Shown here piece by piece: positions 8,755 to 17,891 of a stretch of DNA of 64,000 nt. Position 1 is the first letter of the stretch. The number at the start of each line of letters is the position of its first letter. The position numbers and the translations under genes were made by a program. The stretch covers positions 3,286,001 to 3,350,000 of the forward strand of contig NZ_JARVHQ010000001.1 of the NCBI RefSeq assembly GCF_040459645.1. Direction: 5' to 3'. The stretch is from Bacillus cereus group sp. RP43 (GTDB taxonomy: Bacteria; Bacillota; Bacilli; Bacillales; Bacillaceae_G). The notes beneath the pieces were generated by a model. That model did not search any database and was not told the DNA's origin. It saw nothing but the letters and a program-made list of their open reading frames with translations.

Positions 8755-9646
8755 ATAATCCAATATGTTCTTCCTTATTTACAGTAATCCCTTTATGATC
8801 AATTTCAAGCTCACATACTTTCATAGCTGCAAATACTCTCGCTAATTGATCAGCAATTTCTTGACGCTTCTCATACGGAGTTAAAATAAAAATGGATGGT
8901 CCCGCACCACTAAGCGCTGTGCCATATGCTCCGAATTCTTTTGCGCATTTACGAATCGATGGTAATAACGGTACAAGTTCTAAACGATATGGCTCGTGGA
9001 AATGATCTCGTTCCATCATTTCACCTACAACTTCCCACTTCTTTTGACATAACGCAGCTACTAATACGTTACTTATCGCACTAGCCTTAACCGCTTCATG
9101 AAACGGAAACGTCTCTGGTAATACAGAGCGACTCTCATCCGTATTTAGCTCTTCATTCGGAATAAGAGAAATTACGCCTAATTCCTTACTTTCAATCCTT
9201 ACAACCGAAACATTCTTTCCATCAAGTGCTCCGATTACAGTTCCACCTAAAATAGAAGCAGCAACATTATCTGGATGTCCTTCAAAATTTGTAGCAATTT
9301 GAACCTTTTGATCAGTTGTTAAATGTAAATTTCCAAGTTGATTCGCAAGCTCTATTCCTGCTACAATCGCTGATGCGCTACTTCCTAACCCTCTCGTCAG
9401 CGGAATATTACTAGTAACTTCTATTATATGGGGTGATAAAGAAGGACATACTTTACATGCCGTGCTAACAATTAAATTTTTATCGTCTGTTGGAATTGAA
9501 TCTTCAAAGGAATGGATTACTTGCCATTTATCCGCTTCCGCCTTTACCACCACATCTAAATATAATGACAATGCTATTCCTACTGAATCAAATCCAGGTC
9601 CAACATTTGCTGTACTAGCAGGGACACGAACTCTTACTGGTATCAC
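8753..9646 (-). CDS. thrB: Homoserine kinase
   Basis: A 297-residue GHMP kinase that phosphorylates homoserine for threonine synthesis. The N-terminal substrate motif [13 protein letters not shown], the ATP-binding loop [13 protein letters not shown] and the C-terminal [12 protein letters not shown] are intact. It starts with GTG at 9646, overlapping the thrC stop as GTGA, with GGGGTGAT upstream, so translational coupling is likely. It is the last gene of hom-thrC-thrB. Confidence 0.97.
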   Translation of the reverse strand: MIPVRVRVPASTANVGPGFDSVGIALSLYLDVVVKAEADKWQVIHSFEDSIPTDDKNLIVSTACKVCPSLSPHIIEVTSNIPLTRGLGSSASAIVAGIELANQLGNLHLTTDQKVQIATNFEGHPDNVAASILGGTVIGALDGKNVSVVRIESKELGVISLIPNEELNTDESRSVLPETFPFHEAVKASAISNVLVAALCQKKWEVVGEMMERDHFHEPYRLELVPLLPSIRKCAKEFGAYGTALSGAGPSIFILTPYEKRQEIADQLARVFAAMKVCELEIDHKGITVNKEEHIGL

Positions 9647-10701
9647 GACATAATCACCCCTTTAATATGATCTTTAATTTGTTCTATATTATTTGAAACA
9701 CTTGCAATGTCTAATTTATTAGAAGAGATAGCGATATCAGGATCTTTCAAACCATTTCCAGTTAATACCGCAACAACTGTTTCGCCTTTTTTGATTTTTC
9801 CAGATTGAACATGTTTAATTACGCCGGCTAATGAAGCATTTGATCCTGGTTCAGCAAAAACACCTTCCGATTTTGCTAATAATCTATAAGCATGTAAAAT
9901 TTCTTCATCTGATACCATATCTATTTCACCGTGAGACTGTTCAGCAGCCTCTACGGCATATGACCAACTTGCTGGGTTACCGATGCGAATCGCTGTTGCA
10001 ATTGTTTCAGGTTCTTCAATGACATGTCCTTTTACAATAGCAGCTGCTCCTTCCGCTTCAAATCCGTGAATTCTTGGCTTCTTATAGCCTTTTTCTTTCT
10101 CATATTCACAGAAACCTTTCCAGTACGCTGTAATATTTCCGGCATTCCCAACAGGAATCGCTAAAACATCTGGTGCACTTTGCAACTGGTCACAAATTTC
10201 AAACGCTGCTGTTTTTTGCCCTTCAATTCGATAAGGATTCACTGAGTTTACTAATGTAATCGGCTCTTCCGCAGCAATGTTTCTTACAGCCTTAAGTGCA
10301 TCATCAAAATTTCCTTCTATTGAAATGATTTCAGCTCCATAAGCGACTGCTTGCGCTAATTTTCCATGCGCAATCTTTCCTTCCGGGATTACGATAATAC
10401 ATTTCATTCCGAGGCGTGCCGCATATGCTGCAGCCGCTGCCGATGTATTACCTGTTGATGCACAAATGATTGCCTCAGAACCTTCTTCTTTCGCTTTAGC
10501 AACTGCCATTACCATACCACGATCTTTAAAAGAACCTGTTGGATTCGCTCCTTCATACTTCCCATATAAGTGAATCCCTAATTGTTTTGATATATTTAAT
10601 AATGGAATTAGAGGTGTATTCCCTTCCATTAAACTGACATCAGGTGTGTTTTCATTCACTGGTAAATAAGCAGCATACTGTTTTAATAGTCCTTTATACA
10701 T
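9643..10701 (-). CDS. thrC: Threonine synthase
   Basis: A 352-residue PLP enzyme that converts phosphohomoserine to threonine. The PLP lysine lies in [11 protein letters not shown], followed by [18 protein letters not shown] and the glycine loop [11 protein letters not shown]. The start ATG at 10701 has GGAGG 8 nt upstream; it overlaps the end of hom by 8 bp. An in-frame extension further upstream lies inside hom and is rejected. It is the middle gene of the threonine operon. Confidence 0.97.
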   Translation of the reverse strand: MYKGLLKQYAAYLPVNENTPDVSLMEGNTPLIPLLNISKQLGIHLYGKYEGANPTGSFKDRGMVMAVAKAKEEGSEAIICASTGNTSAAAAAYAARLGMKCIIVIPEGKIAHGKLAQAVAYGAEIISIEGNFDDALKAVRNIAAEEPITLVNSVNPYRIEGQKTAAFEICDQLQSAPDVLAIPVGNAGNITAYWKGFCEYEKEKGYKKPRIHGFEAEGAAAIVKGHVIEEPETIATAIRIGNPASWSYAVEAAEQSHGEIDMVSDEEILHAYRLLAKSEGVFAEPGSNASLAGVIKHVQSGKIKKGETVVAVLTGNGLKDPDIAISSNKLDIASVSNNIEQIKDHIKGVIMS

Positions 10702-11989
10702 ATTGTTTTTCCTCCTCAATAATGTAATAACTGTTTATTTCACTTGCGACAGCTTCTATCGCTCCTAAAACTTTTTCGAATTGATACTTTGAAGTTTGAT
10801 GTGTCACCACAACGACTTCTGCAAATTCCCTATTTAAAGGTAATTGGATAACCTCTTTTAAACTTACAGAATAATTAACGAAACATTCTGTTACTTTTCG
10901 CAACATCCCTGGCTCATCTCGTAATGAAATACGTAAGAAATATTTCGAAACGACTTCTTCATCCCCTTGTAATTCGTAAGGAACTGGTTCTTTTAACACA
11001 CTTTTATTTTTCGGAACTTGATTCATATTTTTAACGATTGAAATAATATCACTTACTACAGCAGAGCCAGTCGGTAACTTCCCAGCTCCAGGTCCGTAAA
11101 ACATCACTTCCCCTACTGCTTGACCGTGAACATACACTGCATTAAATTCATTATTTACATTCGATAACGGATGCTGCCTTGGTAATAAAGTCGGCTCTAC
11201 ACTTAAATGAATAGCTGATCCTTGTTTCTCCGCTTTACCAATTAGTTTCATAGTAAATCCTAACTTTTCAGCCATTTGTAAATCTTCTTTTTCAACCTTT
11301 CGAATCCCTCTCACTTGCACATCATCTAATGAAACATTCATCGAAAATCCTAAATTCGCAAGGATTGCTACCTTTCTCGCCGCATCTAGCCCATCTACAT
11401 CTGCTGTCGGATCTGATTCTGCGAATCCTAATTTTTGTGCTTCCTGTAAAGCCTCTTCATACGACCATCCATTTTGACTCATCTTTGTTAACATGTAATT
11501 TGTTGTTCCATTTACAATTCCCATTATTTTTTCAATTTGATCTGAAGCTAATCCGTCTGTTAATCCTCTTAACACCGGAATACCACCTGCTACACTTGCC
11601 TCATAACATAGATCACAATCATTTTCGTTCGCTATTTGGAGAAGTTCCGCACCGTATACAGCCATTAAATCTTTATTTGCTGTTACGACATGCTTCTTAT
11701 TTCGTAAAGCCTTAACAATATGCTGTTTTGCTTCTTCAATTCCGCCCATTACCTCTACTACAATATCAATATTTGAATCATTTAGAACTTCATCAACATG
11801 ACTTGTTACTACGATTCCATCAATGCAAACATCACGTTCTTTTCCTAAATCACGTACAACGACTGTCTTTACCTTTACTTCATATCCTGTATCAAGAGCA
11901 ATTTTTTTATAATGTTCTTTCAAAATATGAACAACACCACTTCCGACAGTACCTAACCCTAATACCCCAACATTAATAACTTTATTCAT
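10694..11989 (-). CDS. hom: Homoserine dehydrogenase
   Basis: A 431-residue NAD(P)-dependent enzyme. The N-terminal Rossmann motif [13 protein letters not shown] leads to TANKDLMA, the catalytic block [11 protein letters not shown] and [14 protein letters not shown]; a C-terminal ACT domain (about 350-425, starting near [17 protein letters not shown]) suggests threonine feedback control. It catalyses the branch-point step from aspartate semialdehyde to homoserine. The ATG at 11989 has GGAGGAG upstream. It is the first structural gene of the operon and lies behind a small ORF and two T-boxes. Confidence 0.97.
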   Translation of the reverse strand: MNKVINVGVLGLGTVGSGVVHILKEHYKKIALDTGYEVKVKTVVVRDLGKERDVCIDGIVVTSHVDEVLNDSNIDIVVEVMGGIEEAKQHIVKALRNKKHVVTANKDLMAVYGAELLQIANENDCDLCYEASVAGGIPVLRGLTDGLASDQIEKIMGIVNGTTNYMLTKMSQNGWSYEEALQEAQKLGFAESDPTADVDGLDAARKVAILANLGFSMNVSLDDVQVRGIRKVEKEDLQMAEKLGFTMKLIGKAEKQGSAIHLSVEPTLLPRQHPLSNVNNEFNAVYVHGQAVGEVMFYGPGAGKLPTGSAVVSDIISIVKNMNQVPKNKSVLKEPVPYELQGDEEVVSKYFLRISLRDEPGMLRKVTECFVNYSVSLKEVIQLPLNREFAEVVVVTHQTSKYQFEKVLGAIEAVASEINSYYIIEEEKQYV

Positions 11990-12012
11990 TTTCTAATCTC
12001 CTCCTAAATAGT

Positions 12013-12096
12013 TTAATTGTTACACCTATGAATCACCTTACTCTGCTTTTTAATCATGCAGGTGGTGGTTATTTCCGTACGTACTAATCGTTTCAT
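12013..12096 (-). CDS. Putative 27-aa leader peptide rich in threonine codons, upstream of hom
   Basis: A short ORF starting MKRLVRTEITTTCMI, with an excellent ribosome site (AAAGGAGGTG, 7 nt before ATG). Its codons include ACC-ACC-ACC in a row (12069-12061) next to an Ile codon. It lies between the proximal T-box terminator and hom, ending 23 bp before the hom ATG. The RNA could form a CACC...GGTG / CTGC...GCAG stem just after the Thr run. The composition recalls amino-acid attenuator leaders such as E. coli thrL, but there is no U-run after the stem, so any mechanism is inference. The same frame is open further upstream through the T-box terminator, but that part is not coding. Confidence 0.5.
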   Translation of the reverse strand: MKRLVRTEITTTCMIKKQSKVIHRCNN

Positions 12097-12120
12097 GTTA
12101 CAGCACCTCCTTTCAAAGTA

Positions 12121-12385
12121 ATAAAAAAACACACTCATCCCTAGGAAAGGGACGAATGTGTTTTCGTGGTTCCACCCTTGTTCCAATCCAGACTTATTCC
12201 CTTCTAGATTGCTCAAGTTCAGATAACGGCTGATACCGTCAATAATTACTAGATTACTCGTTCACTATTGAAGTTCAAAGGTGGTAAGATCATTTCTCGT
12301 GTTAGGAAGCTCACACCCTTGGCTTCCCTCTCTGTAAACCGTAAAAATCATCTCTTGTCCTTATCGTTACTTTTTCGTTCATATA
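12121..12385 (-). promoter_or_regulatory. Proximal T-box riboswitch of the hom operon (tRNA-Thr type)
   Basis: The minus strand carries the T-box AAGGGTGGAACCACG (12179-12165), an antiterminator region, and a terminator with arms ACACATTCGTCCC / GGGATGAGTGTGT followed by seven T's (12164-12123). The presumed specifier loop reads TTACCACC (12287-12280), giving ACC (Thr), consistent with the downstream genes. It shares nearly its whole sequence with the distal copy. Uncharged tRNA-Thr would allow readthrough into hom. Confidence 0.9.
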
Positions 12386-12398
12386 TATTTGTTAACTC

Positions 12399-12426
12399 AT
12401 TATACTCACATAAAAAACAAAATCAA
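12399..12426 (-). promoter_or_regulatory. Internal promoter between the two T-boxes
   Basis: TTGATT (12426-12421), 16-bp spacer, TATAAT (12404-12399). It places a transcription start just before the proximal T-box Stem I. Confidence 0.65.
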
Positions 12427-12465
12427 TACATTTTTTAATTATTTTAAATTTTCAATCTCTAAATC

Positions 12466-12735
12466 TATAAAAAAACACATTCATCCCTAGGAAAGGGACG
12501 AATGTGCTTTCGTGGTTCCACCCTTGTTCCAACCTAGACTTATTTTCTTCTAGATTGCTCAAGTTCAGATAACGGCTGATACCGTCAATAATTACTAGAT
12601 TACTCGTTCACTATTGAAGTTCAAAGGTGGTAAAACCATTTCTCGTGTTAGGAAGCTCACACCCTTGGCTTCCCTCTCTGTAAACCGTAAAAATGATTTC
12701 ATGTCCTTGTCATTACTTTTTCGTTCATGTCTATT
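12466..12735 (-). promoter_or_regulatory. Distal T-box riboswitch of the hom operon (tRNA-Thr type)
   Basis: A second complete T-box leader, nearly identical to the proximal one: T-box at 12525-12511, specifier region TTACCACC at 12633-12626, terminator at 12510-12468. The codon-like ATC just before the specifier in the proximal copy is GTT here, while ACC is kept, supporting Thr as the sensed amino acid. Confidence 0.88.
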
Positions 12736-12744
12736 TGTTAACTT

Positions 12745-12773
12745 ATTATAGTTATCAAATTTTTAAAAAGCAA
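12745..12773 (-). promoter_or_regulatory. Promoter of the distal T-box
   Basis: TTGCTT (12773-12768), 17-bp spacer, TATAAT (12750-12745). It resembles the internal promoter, including the following AAGTTAACAAAT / GAGTTAACAAAT context, so promoter and T-box were duplicated as a unit. The remaining gap to 12958 shows no gene. Confidence 0.65.
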
Positions 12774-12958
12774 GCCTATTTTTACTAACTATTTTCAAAA
12801 TAATTTTTTATTATATTTCACAATAACATTTCATAAAGACTTCTCTTATTACGTATCTTACAACTTTGCAACTTATAAACCAGCAGTTCACATATGAAAA
12901 TCTCATTCTAAAACGAGAAGATCTCGCTCTCACTGAAATTATATTAATAAAGAAATTT

Positions 12959-13597
12959 TCAATACAATCTTTTCGTGTAACTTTCTTCTAAAGAACGCGC
13001 AACATCCTCTTCTGAAGCATTCACTTTCGCATGCTCCATTAACATTTTCGCTGCTGAAGGTAGATCTGTTTTATTTAACCATGACTCTGGATCCCACATT
13101 TTTGAACGAATAAAAGCTTTTGCACAATGAATATAGCATTCTTCTATTTCAACAACAATTCCAAGTAACGGATTACGTCCATTCGCATGCATTTCTTTCA
13201 AAATTTCTTCATCGTTTGTAATATATGCTTTACCGTTTATTCGGAGTGTTTCCCCAAGACCAGGAATAAAAAAGATTAACCCTACGTGCGGATTTGAAAT
13301 AATATTTAAAATTGAATCTATACGACGATTGCCCGGCCTTTCTGGAATGATAATTTTATTTTTATTTAATACATATACAAATCCAGGTGCATCTCCTCTC
13401 GGCGAAGCATCACACTCTCCGAATTTATTTGCAGTAGATAATACTAGAAAAGGAGATTTAGACAGAAAATCTACGCAATGGTGGTCTAGTGATGAAATAA
13501 CTTTTTTCAAGGCCCGCTCACTTGGTTGCCCCAATATTTGTCGTAATTCTTCCTCAGTTGAAATTATTGATTTTATTTCCTTACTCTCTATCTTCAC
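12959..13597 (-). CDS. Pyridoxamine 5'-phosphate oxidase-family flavoprotein (MSMEG_1061-like)
   Basis: A 212-residue protein with the split-barrel FMN-binding fold: FLVLSTANKFGECDASPRGDAPGFV near the N-terminus, then PERPGNRRIDSILNIISNPHVGLIFFIPGLGETLRINGKA. Family members bind FMN or F420 and reduce small molecules; the substrate is unknown. The start is a GTG at 13597 with AAGGAGTGG upstream; the longer frame from 13636 lacks a ribosome site. It is divergent from the Nudix gene at 13679. Confidence 0.82.
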   Translation of the reverse strand: MKIESKEIKSIISTEEELRQILGQPSERALKKVISSLDHHCVDFLSKSPFLVLSTANKFGECDASPRGDAPGFVYVLNKNKIIIPERPGNRRIDSILNIISNPHVGLIFFIPGLGETLRINGKAYITNDEEILKEMHANGRNPLLGIVVEIEECYIHCAKAFIRSKMWDPESWLNKTDLPSAAKMLMEHAKVNASEEDVARSLEESYTKRLY

Positions 13598-13678
13598 TAA
13601 TAACCACTCCTTTTTCTTTATTTTCCCAAAATTCAATACAAATATTGTATAATAAAATTTGCAGAAAGGGGAATTAAA

Positions 13679-14287
13679 ATGACAGAGTGGTTAACAATAT
13701 TTGATCCTGAAAGAAATACACTTGGGAAAAAATTACGCGATGAAGTGCATCGTGACGGTGATTGGCACGAAACATTTCATTGCTGGTTTGTAGAAAAAGA
13801 TGATAAAGATATGTTCTTATATTTCCAATTACGCTCTAAAAATAAAAAAGAAGCTCCGGGTATATGGGATATTACATCCGCTGGACATATTATGCATGAT
13901 GAAGATGTACAAATTGGTGGCCTACGTGAAATTGAGGAAGAATTGGGGCTTTCCTTTCAAACTAATGATTTAGCATACAAAGGAATCTATAAAATAGATT
14001 ATGAAATTTCAAACCTTACTGATCGTGAGTTTTGTCATATGTATTTTTACAATGTAATAAAACCCCTTCCATTTGCACCGGGTGAAGAAGTAGACGACGT
14101 GATGAAAGTACATGCAACTTCTTTTCTACAACTATTAAAAAGAGATATTTCATCTTTAACGACTATTTCTGTTTTAACTAGTAAACCGATAACGATAACA
14201 TTTGAAGATATTTATCCGTATGATCTTGAATACTATGAATTTGTTGTGGAACAAGGAAAAGAATTGCTAAAAAATAATAGTTTATAA
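13679..14287 (+). CDS. Nudix hydrolase
   Basis: A 202-residue protein with a perfect Nudix box (G-x5-E-x7-R-E-I-x-E-E-x-G-L) beginning at GHIMHDE. The N-terminus (LTIFDPERNTLGKKLRDEVHRDGDWHETFHCWFV) resembles the isopentenyl-diphosphate isomerase-like Nudix subgroup that hydrolyses nucleoside or other diphosphates. The substrate cannot be told. AAGGGGAATT precedes the ATG. A terminator follows. Confidence 0.88.
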   Translation: MTEWLTIFDPERNTLGKKLRDEVHRDGDWHETFHCWFVEKDDKDMFLYFQLRSKNKKEAPGIWDITSAGHIMHDEDVQIGGLREIEEELGLSFQTNDLAYKGIYKIDYEISNLTDREFCHMYFYNVIKPLPFAPGEEVDDVMKVHATSFLQLLKRDISSLTTISVLTSKPITITFEDIYPYDLEYYEFVVEQGKELLKNNSL

Positions 14288-14290
14288 ATA

Positions 14291-14332
14291 AATATGACTC
14301 CCAGCTAATATTACTTGGGAGTCATATTTTTT
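14291..14332. terminator. Terminator between Nudix and SdpI-like genes
   Basis: AATATGACTCCCA / TGGGAGTCATATT stem followed by T6 on the plus strand. The reverse strand ends in an A/T-rich tract, so it may serve both convergent genes. Confidence 0.85.
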
Positions 14333-14334
14333 CA

Positions 14335-14676
14335 TTATTGCTCAAGTATCTTTAACCTTTTCTCTACTCGCATAAATAAGCGAATGATTAACAACAGCAT
14401 AACCACCATAATCGCTATTATTGTATGTGGATATCTAAACAGTATACTAATAACACTTCCAATTAACATCATGATGAATCCGTTTTTCTTCATCACTTCT
14501 GCACTATACTTGTTACCTGCATCCCATAACTCTTTATTTTTCATAGACCGTTTCGTCCGATAACCATATGCTGCGTTAATATCTGTCGGTGGATTCTTTT
14601 GAAGGATACGTGCGGCAAGTATAAATATAATACCAATCAATATGCTTATTCCTATGTTTACTAGTGCATACAACAA
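14335..14676 (-). CDS. SdpI/YfhL-family membrane protein
   Basis: A 113-residue protein with an N-terminal transmembrane helix, the family motif AAYGYRTKRSMKNKELWDAGNKYSAE, and two further helices. SdpI of B. subtilis gives immunity to the SdpC killing toxin. This protein is about half the length of SdpI and has no toxin gene nearby, so it belongs to the short SdpI-like class with unknown function. The start is TTG at 14676, with a run of seven G's about 6 nt upstream; an ATG nearby is out of frame. Confidence 0.78.
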   Translation of the reverse strand: MLYALVNIGISILIGIIFILAARILQKNPPTDINAAYGYRTKRSMKNKELWDAGNKYSAEVMKKNGFIMMLIGSVISILFRYPHTIIAIMVVMLLLIIRLFMRVEKRLKILEQ

Positions 14677-14745
14677 TTATATCCCCCCCTAATTTACACC
14701 TTCATTATACTATACAACCATCTAAATTCTAATTATTAACATTTT

Positions 14746-15543
14746 TTATTTTCTCTCTTTAGATGTCTGGAACATACTTGGAAGTGTTACAAAACGCGCT
14801 CCTTTCGTTTTTAACTGTGGAATAATTTTGTCTAACGCATCGACAGATCCTTGCAAATGTCCACCTGGAGTCGAATGTTGAAGTATGACACTACCTGGAA
14901 ATGAATTCCCTAGCACATTATTTGTAATCGTATCAGCACTTCCCCCTTTCCAATCAACTGTATCAACACTCCACTGTACAATCATAAAATTTTGCTCTGT
15001 TGCCCACTTCAATTGATTTTCAAGTATTTCACCGTACGGCGGACGTATAAACTTCGGTGCATAACCAGCTAAACGATTTAATATTTCTTCCGTTTTTATA
15101 ATTTGATTATGGTACTCAGCCTCATTTACTTTCGCTAAATTTGGATGACTATACGTATGATTACCAATTACATGCCCTTCATTTGCAATACGCTTTACTA
15201 CATTCGGAAACTTTTCTGCATTTTCACCGAGTAAGAAAAAAGTAGCTTTCACATTATGTTGTTTTAACTTATCTAAAATTTTTGGCGTAAATACTAAATC
15301 TGGTCCATCATCAAATGTAAGAGCTACTTCCGCTTTATTGTATGGTCCTGAAAATGCATACGCATATTTTTCGACCCATGAAAATGGTGTCCATGACCCA
15401 CGATCCTCTTCTTTCATTTGGGCTTCAGAATTTTGAGGAACATGTAATGCGTATGGTATCGCATTTACATAGTCTCCATAATAAAATGAATGATATGGCA
15501 TATAAGCGTACGAAATATTGCGTTCTAGCCCCATGCCCATCAA
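14746..15543 (-). CDS. Peptidoglycan deacetylase (BC1960/BA1961-like), 5' end displaced by an IS231-type insertion
   Basis: The catalytic NodB domain is complete: LTFDDGPD, GNHTYSH, RPPYGE, the DTVDW block and LQHSTPGG. The frame now begins inside the transposon's terminal repeat (ATG GGC ATG GGG CTA GAA CGC), giving M-G-M-G-L-E-R. The original first codons lie at 19213-19268, on the far side of the element. Joined, the protein would start MYYFYSPEMFVPFPLGLER and be about 276 residues, close to the length I recall for B. cereus BC1960, an enzyme that deacetylates wall GlcNAc. The native promoter and ribosome site are 3.7 kb away. Expression now depends on readthrough from the transposon, and no good ribosome site precedes the new ATG, so the gene may be silent. 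Confidence 0.85.
   Translation of the reverse strand: MMGMGLERNISYAYMPYHSFYYGDYVNAIPYALHVPQNSEAQMKEEDRGSWTPFSWVEKYAYAFSGPYNKAEVALTFDDGPDLVFTPKILDKLKQHNVKATFFLLGENAEKFPNVVKRIANEGHVIGNHTYSHPNLAKVNEAEYHNQIIKTEEILNRLAGYAPKFIRPPYGEILENQLKWATEQNFMIVQWSVDTVDWKGGSADTITNNVLGNSFPGSVILQHSTPGGHLQGSVDALDKIIPQLKTKGARFVTLPSMFQTSKERK
15521..15531. repeat. Left copy of the 11-bp target-site duplication
   Basis: CGTTCTAGCCC here and again at 19213-19223, flanking the transposon exactly. IS231 elements typically duplicate 10-12 bp. Confidence 0.95.
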
Positions 15544-15549
15544 CTTAAG
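15532..15549 (+). repeat. Left terminal inverted repeat of the IS231-type element
   Basis: CATGCCCATCAACTTAAG, perfectly complementary to the right end. Read leftwards it supplies the in-frame ATGGGCATG that now begins the truncated deacetylase frame. Confidence 0.95.
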
Positions 15550-15561
15550 AACAGAAACAAA

Positions 15562-15577
15562 ATGAACTTTCGTTCAT
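15562..15577 (-). terminator. Short hairpin near the transposon left end
   Basis: On the minus strand ATGAAC-GAAA-GTTCAT followed by TTTGTTT, downstream of the transposase. It is a weak terminator candidate that would limit readthrough into the deacetylase gene. Confidence 0.4.
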
Positions 15578-15659
15578 ATGAATGAAAAAACTCTTAAAAC
15601 ACTTTGTACCCTTAAAAATGAACATGCCAAATAAACCTCAATCGGCCAAATTTCAAAAA

Positions 15660-17096
15660 TTATGCAGATTTCTTTTGTCTTCTTAATCCATTATACTCAT
15701 AGACAACACCCAAAATATCAAAGACTGTTTTCTTCTCATATCGGTGAGACTTTCGTCCATTCTTCTGTAGAAGGTGGAACAGACGGATAAGAGTCTTTGT
15801 TACTTCTTGGGTGTTTTGTTGTATGGCTTGATACAAAATGTATAAATGATCTTGAATCATTCCAATTGCTTTATATTCGCTTAATTCCTTTTGTTTCTTT
15901 TCCAAAATCAATTGTCGCATCTTAAACATAGTAGAAGAACATAGAAAAATGGCAATGAGCTTTCCATAAACATGGCATTCTAATCGCTCTTGTTTGATAT
16001 TTTGCCAATGATGAATTTGAAATAAGGATTTCCAAGTTTTAAAAATGATTTCAATTTGCCAGCGGAGAGAGTAAAAATCATGTATTTGTTCCATCGGAAC
16101 CCATTCCAAAGGTGTATTAGTAACATAAATGTTCATACCAGTTAATCGTTTGCTTTTCTCTGAATACGTAATACCCTTTTTACTTTCCGTATACACTTGT
16201 TTTTTCTTACGTTCTCGAAGTTGCTTTTCAGTTAATCGATATATAATAACTCGTGTAAATAGTTTTTTATCCTTTCCAATATAAGCTTCTGTTATTTCAT
16301 GGACCTGTCCTGGTTTTAACGTATTCATAATGTGTTCTAAATCAACTTTGATGTACTGAGATTGTTTTTTTACTGTCCCATTTCGAAAGTATTCAGGAAA
16401 CTCATTTTTGATATACACCATATTATTTAGTTTAAGCCGCGATATATAATACACGCCACGTTGGTCCATTTGATCTAAATCATCCAGTGAATAATAGCCT
16501 AAATCCCGAATACATAGATCGCCAGGTCGTAATGTCGCTAAACATTCTGTTCCAAAGGTCTTATCATTGTTCTTCCCCGGTTCAACTTGAAAATTTAAAA
16601 ACTGTCCGCTATGTAAATCATATTCTAATTGAATCTTTATACCCGCTGTTTGTGCACAACCACCTGACCCAGGATACACATTAGCTAAATGTTTTGGTAC
16701 TTGAAAAATCGTTGCATCTAAAATACGAATCTGTTGAAAATAGGTGGTTGAAGAGCTTGGAATCAATGATGTTTCACAAATTTTATTTTTTAATAATGTG
16801 GAAAAAATATGCTTTAAAAAGCAAACTGCCTTCTTATTGAAACGTTTATTGAGTCCTTCTGGACTCATAAGAGTTCCTGTAACAGCATGCAGTTGACTAC
16901 ACAGTCGAACTAATGAATCACTCGCAACACGTTGACTAACCCAGACACAGATAATAGCTAAATCATGACCTGAAAATTTACGCTTTCGTTTTACAAAATT
17001 TAGTTCCCTAGCAAGATTCTCTAAAAATGAAGGAGTAAGATGTTGATGCAACTCTTCAGCAAATAATTGTAATTCATCAGAAATTGATAGATACAT
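15660..17096 (-). CDS. IS231-family (IS4 superfamily) transposase
   Basis: A 478-residue transposase, full length for IS231. The catalytic triad is visible: D127 in [11 protein letters not shown]198 in CIRDLGYYS and E349 in the Y-x2-R-x3-E-x6-K signature (Y342, R345, E349, K356). No frameshift or stop is seen, so the element may be active. The ribosome site is weak (GAGAGGAT at long spacing), as is common for transposases. Transcription runs leftward toward the interrupted deacetylase. Confidence 0.97.
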   Translation of the reverse strand: MYLSISDELQLFAEELHQHLTPSFLENLARELNFVKRKRKFSGHDLAIICVWVSQRVASDSLVRLCSQLHAVTGTLMSPEGLNKRFNKKAVCFLKHIFSTLLKNKICETSLIPSSSTTYFQQIRILDATIFQVPKHLANVYPGSGGCAQTAGIKIQLEYDLHSGQFLNFQVEPGKNNDKTFGTECLATLRPGDLCIRDLGYYSLDDLDQMDQRGVYYISRLKLNNMVYIKNEFPEYFRNGTVKKQSQYIKVDLEHIMNTLKPGQVHEITEAYIGKDKKLFTRVIIYRLTEKQLRERKKKQVYTESKKGITYSEKSKRLTGMNIYVTNTPLEWVPMEQIHDFYSLRWQIEIIFKTWKSLFQIHHWQNIKQERLECHVYGKLIAIFLCSSTMFKMRQLILEKKQKELSEYKAIGMIQDHLYILYQAIQQNTQEVTKTLIRLFHLLQKNGRKSHRYEKKTVFDILGVVYEYNGLRRQKKSA

Positions 17097-17221
17097 ACAA
17101 AGACGCCATCCTCTCTTTTTGAATTTATACTGAAAGAATAGCGTTTTTTTTCACTTTTAAATAGTCTATTAAGAGATACAGCCGAGATATAATAAGGATT
17201 ATGAAGCATTGTACTTAAAGT

Positions 17222-17259
17222 AACCTTAGTTCGGGTATTCGCTGAGCTAAGGTTTTTTT
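17222..17259 (+). terminator. Hairpin terminator between transposase and sigma genes
   Basis: ACCTTAG ... CTAAGG followed by T7 on the plus strand. No plus-strand gene precedes it, so it may block transcription entering from outside before the sigma factor's own promoter. Confidence 0.6.
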
Positions 17260-17272
17260 ATTTAAAGTTTCT

Positions 17273-17300
17273 TGCAACCATTTTAAGGCATATACAGTCT
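17273..17300 (+). promoter_or_regulatory. Candidate ECF-type promoter of the sigma factor gene
   Basis: TGCAACC (17273-17279), 17-bp spacer, GTCT (17297-17300). This is the AAC -35 / GTC -10 pattern typical of ECF sigma factors that transcribe their own gene. It lies 48 bp before the sigma start. Confidence 0.5.
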
Positions 17301-17348
17301 AATAGTTATATAAAACATAAATGGTAGATTTCTAAGGGGGAATTTAAA

Positions 17349-17891
17349 ATGGAGCTGCTCATAAAGCGAGCTCAAAAAGGTGATGAGGAAGCCTTTATTG
17401 AAGCAATTGATATATTAATGCCACAAATGTATAAGGTGGCAAAAGCACGCTTGAAAAATGAAGAAGATATAGGTGATGCAATACAGGAAACGATTTTGTC
17501 TGCTTTTACAAATTTAAAAAAGGTAAAAGAACCAGGGTATTTTAAAACATGGATTACAAAAATATTAATGAATAAATGTAATGATATAGTACGAAAAAAT
17601 AAGGTTTTATATGTGGACGATTATGGGAAAGTGCAGGGAGAACAAATCGTAAAAGAAAATATCGAACAAAAGCTTGAATTTGATAATATGCTTAGTTATT
17701 TAAGTGTGGAGTATCGTTTAGTAATCGTACTCTATTATGTAAATAAATTTAAAACAAAAGAAATTGCAGAGATTTTAAATGAAAAAGAAGGAACGATTAA
17801 ATCAAGACTACATAGAGCAAGGCAACAGTTAAAAGAACAATATTTAAAAGAAGACTGGGAGAATGTAAATAATGGGGGGAATTTAAAATGA
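17349..17891 (+). CDS. ECF-type RNA polymerase sigma factor (transposon passenger)
   Basis: A 180-residue sigma-70 family protein with only regions 2 and 4. Region 2 spans about residues 5-75 (KARLKNEEDIGDAIQETILSAF and the GYFKTWITKILMNKCNDIVRK stretch); region 4 spans about 112-165 with the helix-turn-helix KTKEIAEILNEKEGTIKSRLHRARQQL. It directs polymerase to stress-type promoters. AAGGGGG precedes the ATG. The stop overlaps the start of the next gene by 4 bp, as expected for a sigma/anti-sigma pair. It lies inside the IS231-type element, an unusual location for a global regulator. Confidence 0.93.
   Translation: MELLIKRAQKGDEEAFIEAIDILMPQMYKVAKARLKNEEDIGDAIQETILSAFTNLKKVKEPGYFKTWITKILMNKCNDIVRKNKVLYVDDYGKVQGEQIVKENIEQKLEFDNMLSYLSVEYRLVIVLYYVNKFKTKEIAEILNEKEGTIKSRLHRARQQLKEQYLKEDWENVNNGGNLK

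Noticed and set aside
11329..11976. Plus-strand open frames opposite hom
   Set aside because: They are antisense shadows with Leu/His-rich composition and no ribosome sites.
12097..12216. Upstream extension of the leader ORF through the T-box terminator
   Set aside because: That part is the T-box antiterminator and terminator itself and has no ribosome site; only the last 27 codons have one.
17097..17348. A second IS231 end between transposase and sigma gene, which would make the passengers merely adjacent
   Set aside because: I read both strands for CATGCCCATCAAC-like sequence and found none; the only matching pair is at 15532 and 19212.
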